A stretch of DNA of 64,000 bases, taken from the NCBI RefSeq assembly GCF_000725495.1, contig NZ_JNZD01000007.1, positions 62,001 through 126,000 on the forward strand, in the 5' to 3' direction. How positions within the stretch are numbered: the stretch's first letter is position 1; each line of letters opens with the position of its first letter. This stretch comes from Streptomyces aureus. Its GTDB lineage: Bacteria; Actinomycetota; Actinomycetes; Streptomycetales; Streptomycetaceae. This document shows positions 1 through 8,882 of this stretch, piece after piece. The notes beneath the pieces are model-generated. The model was not told the origin of the DNA. It saw only the letters and a list, made by a program, of their open reading frames with translations, and made no database searches. The translations under genes were made by a program, and so were the position numbers.

Positions 1-1038
1 TCGCGACTGGTGGACCGGCACGGCCAGCGGCGGGTGCTGCGCCCGGTGACCCTCGTCGCGCTCGCGGCGGCCGGCGGGCTGCTGGTCGCCGCGCACTTCG
101 GGTGGCCGGACTGGGTGCTGTTCGCCTGCGCGGCCGGCATCGGCTGCGTCCCGAGCATCGGCGCGATGATCCGGGCGCGCTGGGCGGCCCTCTACGGAGG
201 CACCCCCCAACTGCACACCGCGTACTCCCTGGAGTCCGTGGTGGACGAGATCTGCTTCATCTTCGGGCCGATCATCTCCATCGGCCTGTCCACGGTCTGG
301 TTCCCGGAGGCCGGACCGCTGCTCGCCGCCTGCTTCCTGGCGGCCGGGGTCTTCTGGCTGACCTCCCAGCGCGCCACCGAGCCCCCGCCCCACCCGCGCG
401 GAGAGCACAGCGGCGGCTCGGCGCTCCGCTCGGCCGGACTCCAGGTCCTCGTGGCCACGTTCGTGGCCACCGGGACGATCTTCGGAGCCGTCGACGTGGT
501 CACCGTCGCCTTCGCCGAGGAACAGGGCCACAAGGGCGCCGCGAGCATCGTCCTGGCCCTCTACGCGGCGGGCTCGTGCCTCGCGGGGGCCGTCTTCGGA
601 CTCCTGCATTTCAAGGGGGCCGCGGAAGGCAGGTGGCTGCTGGGCATATGCGCGATGGCCGTGAGTATGATCCCCCTCCTACTGGTCGGAAACTTGCCGT
701 TCCTGGCCGTGGCGCTGTTCGTTGCGGGCCTGTCCATCGCTCCCACGATGATCACGACGATGTCCCTGATCGAGCAGCACGTACCTCGCGCGAAACTGAC
801 CGAAGGCATGACCTGGGTGAGTACAGGGCTCGCCGTCGGGGTCGCGCTCGGATCCTCCGTGGCCGGCTGGGTGATCGACTCCGCCGGGGCGAAGGCCGGG
901 TACGGGGTTCCGGCGGTGTCCGGAGCCGTCGCGGTCGCGGTCGGTTTCCTCGGGTACCGCCGGCTCAGCAGGCCGGTTCTGCAGCGGGGAGGGTCTCATG
1001 AGCACCGCAGTGAGCGAGAAGAGCGGCACGTGGCGTAA
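1..1038 (+). CDS. MFS transporter, 5' end outside window
   Basis: This is an integral membrane exporter of the major facilitator superfamily; its substrate cannot be told. The frame is open from base 1. The first visible residues, RLVDRHGQRR, look like the MFS loop 2-3 signature (DRxGRR), so roughly 60-70 N-terminal residues are missing. The 345 visible residues contain repeated hydrophobic segments typical of the remaining ten or so helices, and end in a basic, polar tail. The last 41 bases overlap the start of the downstream oxidase gene on the same strand, so the two are probably co-transcribed and translationally coupled. Confidence 0.85.
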   Translation, partial: SRLVDRHGQRRVLRPVTLVALAAAGGLLVAAHFGWPDWVLFACAAGIGCVPSIGAMIRARWAALYGGTPQLHTAYSLESVVDEICFIFGPIISIGLSTVWFPEAGPLLAACFLAAGVFWLTSQRATEPPPHPRGEHSGGSALRSAGLQVLVATFVATGTIFGAVDVVTVAFAEEQGHKGAASIVLALYAAGSCLAGAVFGLLHFKGAAEGRWLLGICAMAVSMIPLLLVGNLPFLAVALFVAGLSIAPTMITTMSLIEQHVPRAKLTEGMTWVSTGLAVGVALGSSVAGWVIDSAGAKAGYGVPAVSGAVAVAVGFLGYRRLSRPVLQRGGSHEHRSEREERHVA

Positions 1039-2317
1039 CTGGGCGGGCAACGTCACCGCCCTTCCCGTACGGGAGGTCACCCCTGCCTCGGTCGACGAGC
1101 TCTCCGCCGCGGTACGCAAGGCGGCGGAGGACGGCCTGACGGTGAAGGCCGTCGGCACCGGACACTCCTTCACGGCCGCCGCCGCGACCGACGGCGTATT
1201 GATCCGGCCTCAACTGTTGACGGGCATCCGCAAGATCGACCGTTCGGCCATGACGGTCACGGTCGAGGCGGGCACCCCGCTCAAGCGGCTCAACATGGCC
1301 CTCGCGCGCGAGGGGCTGTCGCTCACGAACATGGGCGACATCATGGAGCAGACGGTCTCGGGAGCGACCAGCACCGGAACCCACGGCACCGGGCGCGACT
1401 CCGCCTCGATCGCCGCGCAGATCACGGGGCTCGAACTGGTGACGGCGGACGGGTCGGTGCTGACCTGCTCCCGGAGCGAGAACCCGGAGATCTTCGCGGC
1501 GGCCCGCATAGGCATCGGCGCCCTGGGGATCGTCACCGCGATCACCTTCGCCGTGGAGCCGATCTTCCTGCTCACGGCCCGCGAGGAGCCGATGAGCTTC
1601 GACAAGGTCATGACCGACTTCGAGGAGCTCCACACCGAGAACGAGCACTTCGAGTTCTACTGGTTCCCGCACACCGGGAACTGCAACACCAAGCGCAACA
1701 ACCGCAGTGCGGGCCCCGAGAACCCCGTCGGCCCCATCCGCGGCTGGATCGAGGACGAGTTCCTCTCCAACGGCGCCTTCCAGGTGGCCAACATGCTCGG
1801 CCGGGCCGTGCCCGCGGCCATCCCCTCGATCGCCGGGTTCTCCAGCCGCGCGCTGTCCGCGCGAACCTACACCGACATCCCGTACAAGGTCTTCACCTCG
1901 CCGCGCCGCGTGCGGTTCGTGGAGATGGAGTACGCGGTCCCGCGCGAGGCCCTGGTCGAGACGCTGCGCGAGCTGAAGGCGATGGTCGACGCCTCCACCC
2001 TGCGGGTCAGCTTCCCCGTGGAGGTGCGGACGGCACCCGCCGACGACATCACCCTCTCCACCGCCTCGGGGCGGGAGAGCGCGTACATCGCCGTGCACAT
2101 GTTCCGCGGCACTCCCTATCAGGCGTACTTCACGGCCGCCGAGCGGATCTTCACCGCGCACGAGGGCCGGCCGCACTGGGGCAAGGTGCACACCCGCGAC
2201 GCGGAGTACTTCGCCGAGGCCTATCCGCGCTTCGGCGAGTTCACGGCGCTGAGGGACCGGCTCGATCCGGACCGGCGCTTTGCGAACGACTACTTGCGGA
2301 GGGTTCTGGGGTCGTAG
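998..2317 (+). CDS. FAD-linked D-arabinono-1,4-lactone/alditol oxidase-type protein
   Basis: A 439-residue flavoprotein of the VAO family that would oxidise a sugar lactone or alditol using oxygen. The N-terminal PCMH-type FAD-binding domain carries GTGHSFT near residue 51; a His in this position is where FAD attaches covalently in related enzymes. SGATSTGTHGTG (about residues 118-129) matches the second FAD-contact loop. The C-terminal half is ALO-like and ends with HWGKVH and a DPDRRFANDYL motif typical of the family. The ATG at 998 lies inside the transporter gene. The substrate is inferred from family only. Confidence 0.85.
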   Translation: MSTAVSEKSGTWRNWAGNVTALPVREVTPASVDELSAAVRKAAEDGLTVKAVGTGHSFTAAAATDGVLIRPQLLTGIRKIDRSAMTVTVEAGTPLKRLNMALAREGLSLTNMGDIMEQTVSGATSTGTHGTGRDSASIAAQITGLELVTADGSVLTCSRSENPEIFAAARIGIGALGIVTAITFAVEPIFLLTAREEPMSFDKVMTDFEELHTENEHFEFYWFPHTGNCNTKRNNRSAGPENPVGPIRGWIEDEFLSNGAFQVANMLGRAVPAAIPSIAGFSSRALSARTYTDIPYKVFTSPRRVRFVEMEYAVPREALVETLRELKAMVDASTLRVSFPVEVRTAPADDITLSTASGRESAYIAVHMFRGTPYQAYFTAAERIFTAHEGRPHWGKVHTRDAEYFAEAYPRFGEFTALRDRLDPDRRFANDYLRRVLGS

Positions 2318-3026
2318 CCGTCGCGCTGGGGTCGGGAGCCGGGGTGCCGTTCCCGGCCTCCGGCTCCGAGGTCGCGCCGGTCCCGGGGGTCGGCTCCGCG
2401 GACGTACCGTCGCCGCCGCTCCCGGTGTCACCCGATCCGGTACGACTCGTGGAGGGTGCCGGCGTCTTCCGGGAGGCCGGCGGCTCGGTGGGCGAGGACC
2501 CGGTCGTCGGTGTCGTACCGGAGTCGCGGTTCCCCGAGCCCGCGGAGTGCCCCTTGAGCGCGTCGCCGACCGTCGTGCCCGTGCCGCCGCCGCTGAAGCT
2601 CTGCCCCGACACCGTTTCGTAGGTGGTGATTCCGGCCATCGTGACGCCGAACACCAGGGCGGTCGCGACCAGCGGCCTCTTCCAGCTCCTGACCCGGGCG
2701 CGGTAGACGGTCCCCTCGGTGAACTCCCCCGGGGCGGCCGCTACCTGTCGGGCCCTCGGTTTCGGGGGTGCCTTCGCGTCACGGAGCTGTTCCCCGGTGC
2801 GCCGGAAGAAGTGCTGGAAGACCGTTCCTCCGCAGGTGGCGACCACACTCACCAGCCCGGCGCCCAGGATCGTCCCGTAGACACCGAAGTAGGACGCCAG
2901 TTTCGCCGCCACCACCGCGGCGACCGCGCTCCCCGCCACCTGGGGGACGCTCAGGTCCAGCCGCCTCTTCCTCGGTTCCCCGTCGGCCCCCGGCTGTTCG
3001 CCGCCGACATCCGGCTTCTCACGCAT
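2241..3026 (-). CDS. Pro/Thr/Ser-rich membrane protein, function unknown
   Basis: A 261-residue protein with a polar N-terminus, two hydrophobic stretches at about residues 28-60 (AGSAVAAVVAAKLASYF and TILGAGLVSVVATCGG), a basic cytoplasmic-like segment, and another hydrophobic helix near residue 110 (PLVATALVFGVTMAG). A long Gly/Ser/Thr/Pro-rich tail follows and is probably extracytoplasmic and disordered. ATG at 3026 was chosen because the membrane segments follow it directly; the open frame extends further upstream without conserved-looking sequence. Its 3' end overlaps the 3' end of the convergent oxidase gene by 77 bases. I do not recognise a functional family. Confidence 0.7.
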   Translation of the reverse strand: MREKPDVGGEQPGADGEPRKRRLDLSVPQVAGSAVAAVVAAKLASYFGVYGTILGAGLVSVVATCGGTVFQHFFRRTGEQLRDAKAPPKPRARQVAAAPGEFTEGTVYRARVRSWKRPLVATALVFGVTMAGITTYETVSGQSFSGGGTGTTVGDALKGHSAGSGNRDSGTTPTTGSSPTEPPASRKTPAPSTSRTGSGDTGSGGDGTSAEPTPGTGATSEPEAGNGTPAPDPSATATTPEPSASSRSQSAGPDRAGPSAP

Positions 3027-3499
3027 TCCCGGACCTTGCCTGCCTTTCCCGTACTTGATCGACCGATCGCACGAGAAAGGGACGTACGGGCGAAACGATA
3101 AGTTCCGTTTCTGCCGATTACGTGAAGTGCGCCACGTCTCCGGGCCGCCGCGAGGGCGCCGGGATCGGCCAACTAGCACCCCCCTCTAGAAGTTGGGCGG
3201 CGTGCCGATCCACGCAAGTGGCCCGAATGGAGTACTGTTGCGAGCCCTGGGTCCGGACTCCCGCCAGGGTGTCCGGGGCCTTGCAGGACCACCGGGAGGG
3301 GGCTCGTTGCACAGGGTGATGGAGTTCGTCACTTAGCGTTGCAAAACAGGTAACCGTGCCATAACGGCGACCCCGGGCCCGCGCCCGACACGCCGGGCAA
3401 CTCGGCAAGGTTGTGGCAGGCTGCACCCGGGCAGGCCACACTCGACTAGCGGAAGCAGCGACGCACGTGACGTCGGCAGGCACCACCCGGGAGGTCCCC
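3027..3499. other. Divergent intergenic region between membrane protein and sepH
   Basis: This 473-base gap separates the divergent starts of the membrane protein gene and sepH and must hold both promoters. I see no convincing open frame with a ribosome binding site and no RNA gene. Several short GC-rich inverted segments occur around 3250-3290 but none is followed by a clear T-run. Confidence 0.5.
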
Positions 3500-4555
3500 A
3501 TGCCCGAACTGCGTGTCGTGGCCGTCTCTAACGACGGCACACGGCTGGTGCTGAAGGCTGCGGACAGTACGGAATACACGCTTCCGATCGACGAGCGGCT
3601 GCGCGCCGCCGTACGCGGCGACCGTCCCCGCCTCGGCCAGATCGAGATCGAGGTGGAGAGCCATCTCCGCCCCCGCGACATCCAGGCGCGGATACGCGCC
3701 GGCGCGTCCGCGGAGGAAGTCGCCCAGCTCGCCGGCATTCCTGTCGATCGCGTACGCCGTTTCGAGGGACCCGTGCTGGCCGAGCGCGCCTTCATGGCCG
3801 AGCGTGCCCGGAAGACTCCTGTCCGCCGCCCCGGAGAGAACGCCGGACCCCAGCTCGGTGAGGCCGTCCAGGAACGGCTGCTGATCCGGGGTGCCGAGAA
3901 GGACACCGTCCAGTGGGACTCCTGGCGCCGCGACGACGGCACCTGGGAGGTCATGCTCGCCTACCGCGTCGCGGGCGAACCGCACGCGGCGAGCTGGACC
4001 TACGACCCGCCCCGGCGGCTCGTCCAGGCCGTCGACGACGAGGCGCGCTCGCTGATCGGCGAGTCCGACGACCTCGCGGCGCCCGAGCCGAGCTTCCCGT
4101 TCGTGCCGCGGATCGCCCGGCTGCCCCGCGACCGCCCGCTGGACCGCGCCCTGGACCGGCAGACGGAACGGCCGAGCCTGCCGCCCGCCTCCTCCCCGGA
4201 ACCGGCCGACGAGGCCGAGGACCGGGACTCGCTGACCAGCCTCCTGGAGGCGGTGCCCAGCTTCCGCGGCGACATGGTCGTGCCCGAACGGCCCGCCCCC
4301 GCCGAGCGCCCCGCCGCCGAGGAGCCCGTCACCGAGTCCGAGGAGGAGGAGCCGCCGGCTCCCGCCGCCTCGGCGGGTGCCGGATCCGCGTACGCGGACG
4401 TGCTCATGCCCCGGTCGGTGGGCAGCCACCGCGACCGGCTGGTCGGCGCGACCGACCGGCAGGCCGAGGCCGACGGCGTCCGCCCGGGCCGCCGGGCGGC
4501 GGTGCCGAGCTGGGACGAGATCGTCTTCGGCACCCGGCGCAAGAAGCAGGAGTAG
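3500..4555 (+). CDS. sepH: Cell division regulator SepH (DUF3071)
   Basis: SepH is an actinobacterial division protein reported to bind FtsZ and stimulate its assembly during septation. The N-terminal DUF3071 region begins PELRVVAVSNDGTRLVLKA. It includes a helix-turn-helix-like segment at about residues 60-85 (RAGASAEEVAQLAGIPVDRV) and a conserved block around DTVQWDSWRR. The middle is long, Pro/Glu-rich and disordered. The extreme C-terminus (PSWDEIVFGTRRKK) resembles the short conserved tail of the family. The ATG at 3500 has GGGAGG about eight bases upstream, and homology starts there. A strong hairpin follows the stop codon. Confidence 0.93.
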   Translation: MPELRVVAVSNDGTRLVLKAADSTEYTLPIDERLRAAVRGDRPRLGQIEIEVESHLRPRDIQARIRAGASAEEVAQLAGIPVDRVRRFEGPVLAERAFMAERARKTPVRRPGENAGPQLGEAVQERLLIRGAEKDTVQWDSWRRDDGTWEVMLAYRVAGEPHAASWTYDPPRRLVQAVDDEARSLIGESDDLAAPEPSFPFVPRIARLPRDRPLDRALDRQTERPSLPPASSPEPADEAEDRDSLTSLLEAVPSFRGDMVVPERPAPAERPAAEEPVTESEEEEPPAPAASAGAGSAYADVLMPRSVGSHRDRLVGATDRQAEADGVRPGRRAAVPSWDEIVFGTRRKKQE

Positions 4556-4561
4556 TCGCAT

Positions 4562-4606
4562 CGCGTCGAGGGGCCCGCACCGGACCGGTGCGGGCCCCTC
4601 GACGCG
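4562..4606 (+). terminator. Perfect hairpin downstream of sepH
   Basis: Arms of 21 bases (4562-4582 and 4586-4606) are perfectly complementary around a loop of about 3 bases, starting 6 bases after the sepH stop codon. There is no T-run, as is usual in Streptomyces. It is the probable transcription terminator of sepH. Confidence 0.85.
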
Positions 4607-4642
4607 CGCGCGGCAAATCCCGTCCGTGTGCGGGTGTGTTGG

Positions 4643-4917
4643 TGTCTCCGACGCGCACGTGTGACGGGACCCCCGGCGTGCGGGCGGGCGGAATCCTCGA
4701 CGTGCGGGCGGGGCTGGACCCCCGACGTACGGGCCCGGCGGGATCCCCAACGCGCGTGTGACGGGACCCCCAACGTGCGGGCGTGGCAGGACCCCCGACA
4801 TGCGGGCCTGGAGGGATCTCCAACGCGCTTGTGACGGGACCCCCAACGTGCGGGCGTGGCAGGACCCCCGGCGTGCGGGCATGACGGGACCCCCGACATG
4901 CGGGCGTGGCATGACGG
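4643..4917. repeat. Degenerate 22-26 bp tandem repeat, about ten units
   Basis: Units resembling GGACCCCCRACGTGCGGGC plus a variable 3-7 base joint recur about ten times, beginning near 4666, 4692, 4717, 4742, 4763, 4789, 4814, 4836, 4862 and 4886. Two kinds alternate, one ending in GTGGCA and one in GTGAC. The array lies between the convergent sepH and rhodanese genes, between their two terminator hairpins. It has a mean period near 24 and is open in several frames on both strands, but shows no start/ribosome-binding-site context and no conserved protein. Function is unknown. Confidence 0.85.
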
Positions 4918-4920
4918 AAC

Positions 4921-4950
4921 GCGGGACCGGGCGGCGGTGCCCGGTCCCGC
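4921..4950 (-). terminator. Hairpin downstream of rhodanese gene
   Basis: Arms 4921-4931 and 4940-4950 (GCGGGACCGGG and its complement) flank an 8-base loop. The hairpin starts 6 bases beyond the stop of the minus-strand rhodanese gene, so it probably terminates that transcript. Confidence 0.75.
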
Positions 4951-4955
4951 GGGTG

Positions 4956-5783
4956 TCACTGCGGGTCGGGGCCCACCGCCACGGGCCGGTTCCCGTCCTG
5001 GGACCACTCCGACCACGAACCCACGTACAGCGCCGCCGGAATGCCGGCGACGGCCAGGGCCAGCACCTCATGGGCGCCCGAGACCCCGGAACCGCAGTAG
5101 ACGCCGACCTCGGTGGCCGGGGCCGCGCCGAGGGACGCGAAGCGGTCGGCCAGTTCGGCCGCCGGCAGGAACCGCCCGTCCTCCGTGACGTTGTCGGCGG
5201 TGGGCGCGGAGACGGCACCCGGGATGTGGCCGCCCACCGGGTCGATCGGCTCGACCTCGCCCCGGTACCGCTCCCCCGCGCGGGCGTCCAGCAGCAGCCC
5301 GCTGCGGGCGAGCGCGGCCGCGCCGTCCGCGTCGAGCGAGGGACGGGAACCCCGGGCCGGCTTGAACGATCCGGGCTCCGGCGCCGGGATCTGCGAGGAC
5401 ACCGGTCCGCTCCAGGCGGCGAAGCCTCCGTCAAGCACACGTACCGACGGGTGACCCGAATAGCCCAGCAGCCACCAGGCGCGCGCGGCGGCCCAGCCCT
5501 GCCCGCCGTCGTACACGACGACATCGCGGTCCTCGGACACGCCCGCGGCCCGCATCGCCGCGCCGAAGATCTCGGGGTCGGGGAGCGGATGGCGGCCCGC
5601 CGCACCGGCCGGACCAGCGAGTTCGGAATCCAGGTCGACGAAGACGGCACCGGGGATGTGCGCCTTCTCGTACTCGGGACGCAGGTTGGGGCCGCCCAGC
5701 TGCCAGCGGACGTCGAGGAGGACGGGCGGGTTCGGCCCGGCCAGGTCACCGGCGAGTTCGGGTGCCGTGATGATGGCGTTCAT
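4956..5783 (-). CDS. sseA: Two-domain rhodanese / thiosulfate sulfurtransferase
   Basis: A 275-residue cytoplasmic sulfurtransferase with tandem rhodanese domains. The N-terminal domain (about residues 1-130) contains LLDVRW, HIPGAVFVDLDSEL and VVYDGG, with Asp where the active-site Cys would be, so it is the structural domain. The C-terminal domain has LLDARAGERYRGE, GHIPGAVSAP and the catalytic loop CGSGVSG (Cys about residue 234). It would transfer sulfane sulfur from thiosulfate or 3-mercaptopyruvate to an acceptor. ATG at 5783 is preceded by AAGGATGGA. The length is normal for the family; the symbol reflects family naming, not proven identity. Confidence 0.9.
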   Translation of the reverse strand: MNAIITAPELAGDLAGPNPPVLLDVRWQLGGPNLRPEYEKAHIPGAVFVDLDSELAGPAGAAGRHPLPDPEIFGAAMRAAGVSEDRDVVVYDGGQGWAAARAWWLLGYSGHPSVRVLDGGFAAWSGPVSSQIPAPEPGSFKPARGSRPSLDADGAAALARSGLLLDARAGERYRGEVEPIDPVGGHIPGAVSAPTADNVTEDGRFLPAAELADRFASLGAAPATEVGVYCGSGVSGAHEVLALAVAGIPAALYVGSWSEWSQDGNRPVAVGPDPQ

Positions 5784-6104
5784 GACTCCATCCTTGCGCA
5801 CGGGGTGGCCGCGTCGACCATGTCGGGCTACTCTGCTCCGCCAGGTCCGGTCACCAGGCGTATGGGATCGGGCACATGCTGTACAACCGATGGCCACCAC
5901 AGGGCGATCGCTCCGCGACGGCCGGCGGACGGCGGATCATGCGTTGTCCGTCCGTGCGCCGCCTCGCCGAGGGGGCGTGGTCCGCCCGTTCGGTACGACC
6001 GGTGGTGCGAACATCGGCACGGGGCGCGCACGCACGCGACTGAGTACGCGTGTTCGCAAGCGGAAGGTGACCGGCCACCGCGAGGGGCCGAGAAGAGAGT
6101 GACG
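5784..6104. other. Divergent promoter region, rhodanese / VOC protein
   Basis: This 321-base non-coding gap separates two divergent genes and should hold both promoters. I see no RNA gene, repeat or conserved small frame in it. Confidence 0.5.
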
Positions 6105-6908
6105 ATGACCGAGGCACGGGAATCGGCCGGCCCGAACGGCACCACGCACGCTCGGCACGCGCCCGGGACACCCTGCTGGGTGAGCCTGATGGTGCATGAC
6201 ACGGCCGCTACCCAGGACTTCTACGGAGCTCTGTTCGGCTGGGAGTTCCAGCCCGGACCGGCCCGGCTCGGCCCCTACGCGCGGGCGTTCCTCGACGGCC
6301 GGGAGGTGGCCGGGATCGGCCAGTTGCCGCCGGACCGGAATCTGCCGATCGCCTGGACGCCCTACTTCGCCGCCACGGACGCGGACCACACCGCGGAGAC
6401 GGTACGGCTCAGCGGCGGGACCGTGGGGGTGGGCCCGCTGGACGCGGCCGACGCCGGCCGGCTGGCCATCGCCTCCGACCCGTCGGGCGCCGTCTTCGGG
6501 ATCTGGCAGGCGGCGGCCCACCTCGGCACGGAGATCACCGGTGTGCCCGGCACCCCGGCGTGGAACGAGCTCGTGACCCGCGACACCGAGAGCGTCGTCA
6601 AGTTCTACAAGGGAGTCTTCGGCTACGAACTGGAGCCGACCGTGTCGGCCGACTTCGACTACGTGACCCTGCACATCGAAGGGCGGCCGGTGGCCGGCGT
6701 CCACGGTGTCGGGAACGCGCTGCCGCGCGACCGGGGCCCGCACTGGCTGACGTACTTCGAGACCGCCGAGGTCGACGAGGCCGCCCGCCTCGTCGCGCGG
6801 CTGGGCGGGCGCCTCCTGCGGGCGGCCCACGACTCGCCGCACGGCCGGGTGGCGACGGTGGCGGACCCGGAGGGGGCGGTCTTCTCCCTGATCCACGCCG
6901 TGAGTTGA
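6105..6908 (+). CDS. Double VOC (glyoxalase/bleomycin-resistance fold) protein
   Basis: A 267-residue protein with two consecutive vicinal-oxygen-chelate domains. The first starts at about residue 23 (PCWVSLMVHDTAATQDFYGALFGWEF) and the second at about 150 (WNELVTRDTESVVKFYKGVFGYEL); each ends in a DPSGA/DPEGAVF(G/S) strand typical of the fold. Such tandem VOC proteins often bind a metal and a small ligand; the reaction cannot be told from sequence. ATG at 6105 follows a purine-rich AGAAGAGAG and is preferred to the GTG two codons upstream. The gene stands alone, convergent with thymidine kinase. Confidence 0.8.
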   Translation: MTEARESAGPNGTTHARHAPGTPCWVSLMVHDTAATQDFYGALFGWEFQPGPARLGPYARAFLDGREVAGIGQLPPDRNLPIAWTPYFAATDADHTAETVRLSGGTVGVGPLDAADAGRLAIASDPSGAVFGIWQAAAHLGTEITGVPGTPAWNELVTRDTESVVKFYKGVFGYELEPTVSADFDYVTLHIEGRPVAGVHGVGNALPRDRGPHWLTYFETAEVDEAARLVARLGGRLLRAAHDSPHGRVATVADPEGAVFSLIHAVS

Positions 6909-7000
6909 CCGGGGGTGCCCGGGCCCGGGCTCACCGTGTCCCGGGCTGATCGTGTCCCGGGCTCCTGGGCTCAATGTTCAGGGGCGCTCGGGAGCGGGCC

Positions 7001-7648
7001 TCAGACGGGGGCGATCGGCAGGACGTCCGGGGACAGGACTCCCGCGCGGGCCGTGGCCGCCGTCATACGGCGCCGGTGATGCCGGCGGCACAGGACCTCG
7101 TAGCCGATGCTCTCGTGCTGGTTGACGTCGCCGACGACGACCTGGGCGCCCTCGACGACCATCTCGCCGCCCACGGTGCGGGCGTTGTGGGTGGCGCGGG
7201 CGCCGCACCAGCACAGGGCCTCGACCTGGAGCACCTCGACGCGGTCGGCGAGTTCCACCAGGCGCTGCGAACCGGGGAAGAGCTTGGACCGGAAGTCGGT
7301 GGTGATCCCGAAGGCGAAGACGTCGACGTCCAGGTCGTCCACCACGCGGGCCAGTTGGTCGATCTGCGCGGGCGCCAGGAACTGCGCCTCGTCCGCGATC
7401 ACGTAGTCCGCCCGGCCGCCCTGCGAGAGGTGGTCCACGAGGTAGGCGTACAGGTCCTGGTCGTCGGCCACTTCGACCGCGTCGGTGACCAGGCCGAGGC
7501 GCGAGGAGAGCTTGCCCTCGCCGGCCCGGTCGTCACGCGTGAAGATCATTCCCTGCAGACCCCGTGCCGAGCGGTTGTGCTCGATCTGGAGAGCCAGCGT
7601 GGACTTCCCGCAGTCCATGGTTCCGGAGAAGAACACCAGCTCGGGCAT
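7001..7648 (-). CDS. tdk: Thymidine kinase (type II)
   Basis: A 215-residue cytoplasmic salvage enzyme that phosphorylates thymidine with ATP. The P-loop GTMDCGKST lies at residues 9-17, the Walker B/lasso region includes VIADEAQFL, and the zinc-ribbon cysteines are in ALCWCGARAT and the VLCRRHH C-terminal pair. Length and motif order fit the TK1-like bacterial family. ATG at 7648 puts the P-loop next to the N-terminus; an in-frame TTG at 7672 would add eight unconserved residues. It lies 46 bases downstream of the phosphodiesterase gene in the same orientation. Confidence 0.92.
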   Translation of the reverse strand: MPELVFFSGTMDCGKSTLALQIEHNRSARGLQGMIFTRDDRAGEGKLSSRLGLVTDAVEVADDQDLYAYLVDHLSQGGRADYVIADEAQFLAPAQIDQLARVVDDLDVDVFAFGITTDFRSKLFPGSQRLVELADRVEVLQVEALCWCGARATHNARTVGGEMVVEGAQVVVGDVNQHESIGYEVLCRRHHRRRMTAATARAGVLSPDVLPIAPV

Positions 7649-7694
7649 GGGGAGTTGAGCACCTTTCGGCAACAGGGAAGGAAGGGGTCGGGCG

Positions 7695-8882
7695 TCAGGA
7701 GCGTACTTGGAGGAGGGGCACCAGTTGCTCGGCCGGGGTCATCGAACCGTGGTTGCCGACCATCAGCGACTCCTTCGGCTCCCGCTCCGAGGCGGTGATC
7801 AGGACGTCGTCCCGGGCGGCGGCGATGACGTCGCCCAGCCGGCCGTAGACACGCTCGTCGACCCGGGGGCCGAACCAGCCGGCCTCGATCGCCTCGTCGC
7901 GGGAGGCGACCCAGAACTGCTCGCCCAGGACCTCGCGCCAGCAGGTCAGCACGTCCGCCTCGGCGCCCGGGACCGCGTACACGTGGCGGGCACGGCCCTC
8001 GCCGCCCAGCAGGGCGACCCCGGCGCGCAGCTCCCAGTCCTCGTCGAAGTCGATGCGGTGCTGTTCGCCGAACGGGATGTCGATCATGCCGTGGTCGGCG
8101 GTGACGTACAGGGCCGTGCGCGGCGGGAGCTGCTCCGCGAGGCGCTGCACCAGCCTGTCGACGTACATGAGCTGGCCGCGCCAGGGGTCGGAGTCGACGC
8201 CGAAGCGGTGACCCTTGCCGTCCACCTCCGCGTAGTACGTGTAGACCAGGGAGCGGTCGCCGCGGGCCAGTTGATCGGCGGCCAGGTCCATGCGCTCCTC
8301 GCCGGAGAGCCGGCCGTGGAACGTGCCGCCGCTCAGCGCGATCTTCGTGAGCGGTGTGTTCTGGAAGGTCGGCGAGGAGACCTGGGCGGTGTGCACCCCG
8401 TCCGCGTCGGCCAGCTGGAAGACCGTCGGGTACGGCTGCCAGGCGCGCGGCTCGGTCCACGGATTCCAGCGGAGCTGGTTCATCAGCTCGCCGGTGGCGG
8501 GGTTGCGCGCGGTGTAGCCGGGCAGGCCGTGGGCGCCCGGAGGCAGGCCGGTGCCCACGGAGGCCAGCGAGGTCGCCGTGGTGGCCGGGTAGCCGGCGGT
8601 GATCGGGCGTCCGGTGCCACCGCGCGAGGACGCGAGGAGGGACGTCATGAAGGGCGCCTCGTCCGGGTGCGCCCTGAGCTGCTCCCAGCCGAGACCGTCG
8701 ATCAGGAACACGCAGTTCCGGTCGGCCGGGGTCAGCTCCGGTATGGCGGCGGCCGCTCCGGGCACGGACATGCCGGCGGCGAGCGTGGGCAGCAGGTCGG
8801 CCAGCGAACCGGCGCCGTACTCGGGGACGGGAGCGGAGCCGACGGCGAGCGGTTCCGGGTGGTCCCAGGTGGGCAGGGCCAT
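7695..8882 (-). CDS. Nucleotide pyrophosphatase/phosphodiesterase-family protein
   Basis: A 395-residue alkaline-phosphatase-superfamily hydrolase. Metal-site motifs are in order: FLIDGLGWEQL (about residue 58), the nucleophile region ATTATSLASVGTGL, EVDGKGHRFGVDS, and TADHGMID. It would hydrolyse a phosphodiester or pyrophosphate bond, possibly in the cytoplasm since no signal peptide is visible; the substrate is unknown. Its ATG overlaps the stop of the upstream DUF5998 gene (TGATG), so the two are translationally coupled, and thymidine kinase follows. Confidence 0.85.
   Translation of the reverse strand: MALPTWDHPEPLAVGSAPVPEYGAGSLADLLPTLAAGMSVPGAAAAIPELTPADRNCVFLIDGLGWEQLRAHPDEAPFMTSLLASSRGGTGRPITAGYPATTATSLASVGTGLPPGAHGLPGYTARNPATGELMNQLRWNPWTEPRAWQPYPTVFQLADADGVHTAQVSSPTFQNTPLTKIALSGGTFHGRLSGEERMDLAADQLARGDRSLVYTYYAEVDGKGHRFGVDSDPWRGQLMYVDRLVQRLAEQLPPRTALYVTADHGMIDIPFGEQHRIDFDEDWELRAGVALLGGEGRARHVYAVPGAEADVLTCWREVLGEQFWVASRDEAIEAGWFGPRVDERVYGRLGDVIAAARDDVLITASEREPKESLMVGNHGSMTPAEQLVPLLQVRS

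Noticed and set aside
965..2431. 488-codon minus-strand open frame
   Set aside because: It is antisense to the lactone oxidase, with no recognisable domain and G+C-driven composition.
4643..4917. CRISPR array
   Set aside because: Units are degenerate, directly adjacent and without unique spacers, and there are no cas genes.
3446..5749. 767-codon minus-strand open frame with octapeptide-like repeats
   Set aside because: The repeats are the translation of the intergenic tandem repeat, and the ends are antisense or out of frame to sepH and the rhodanese gene.
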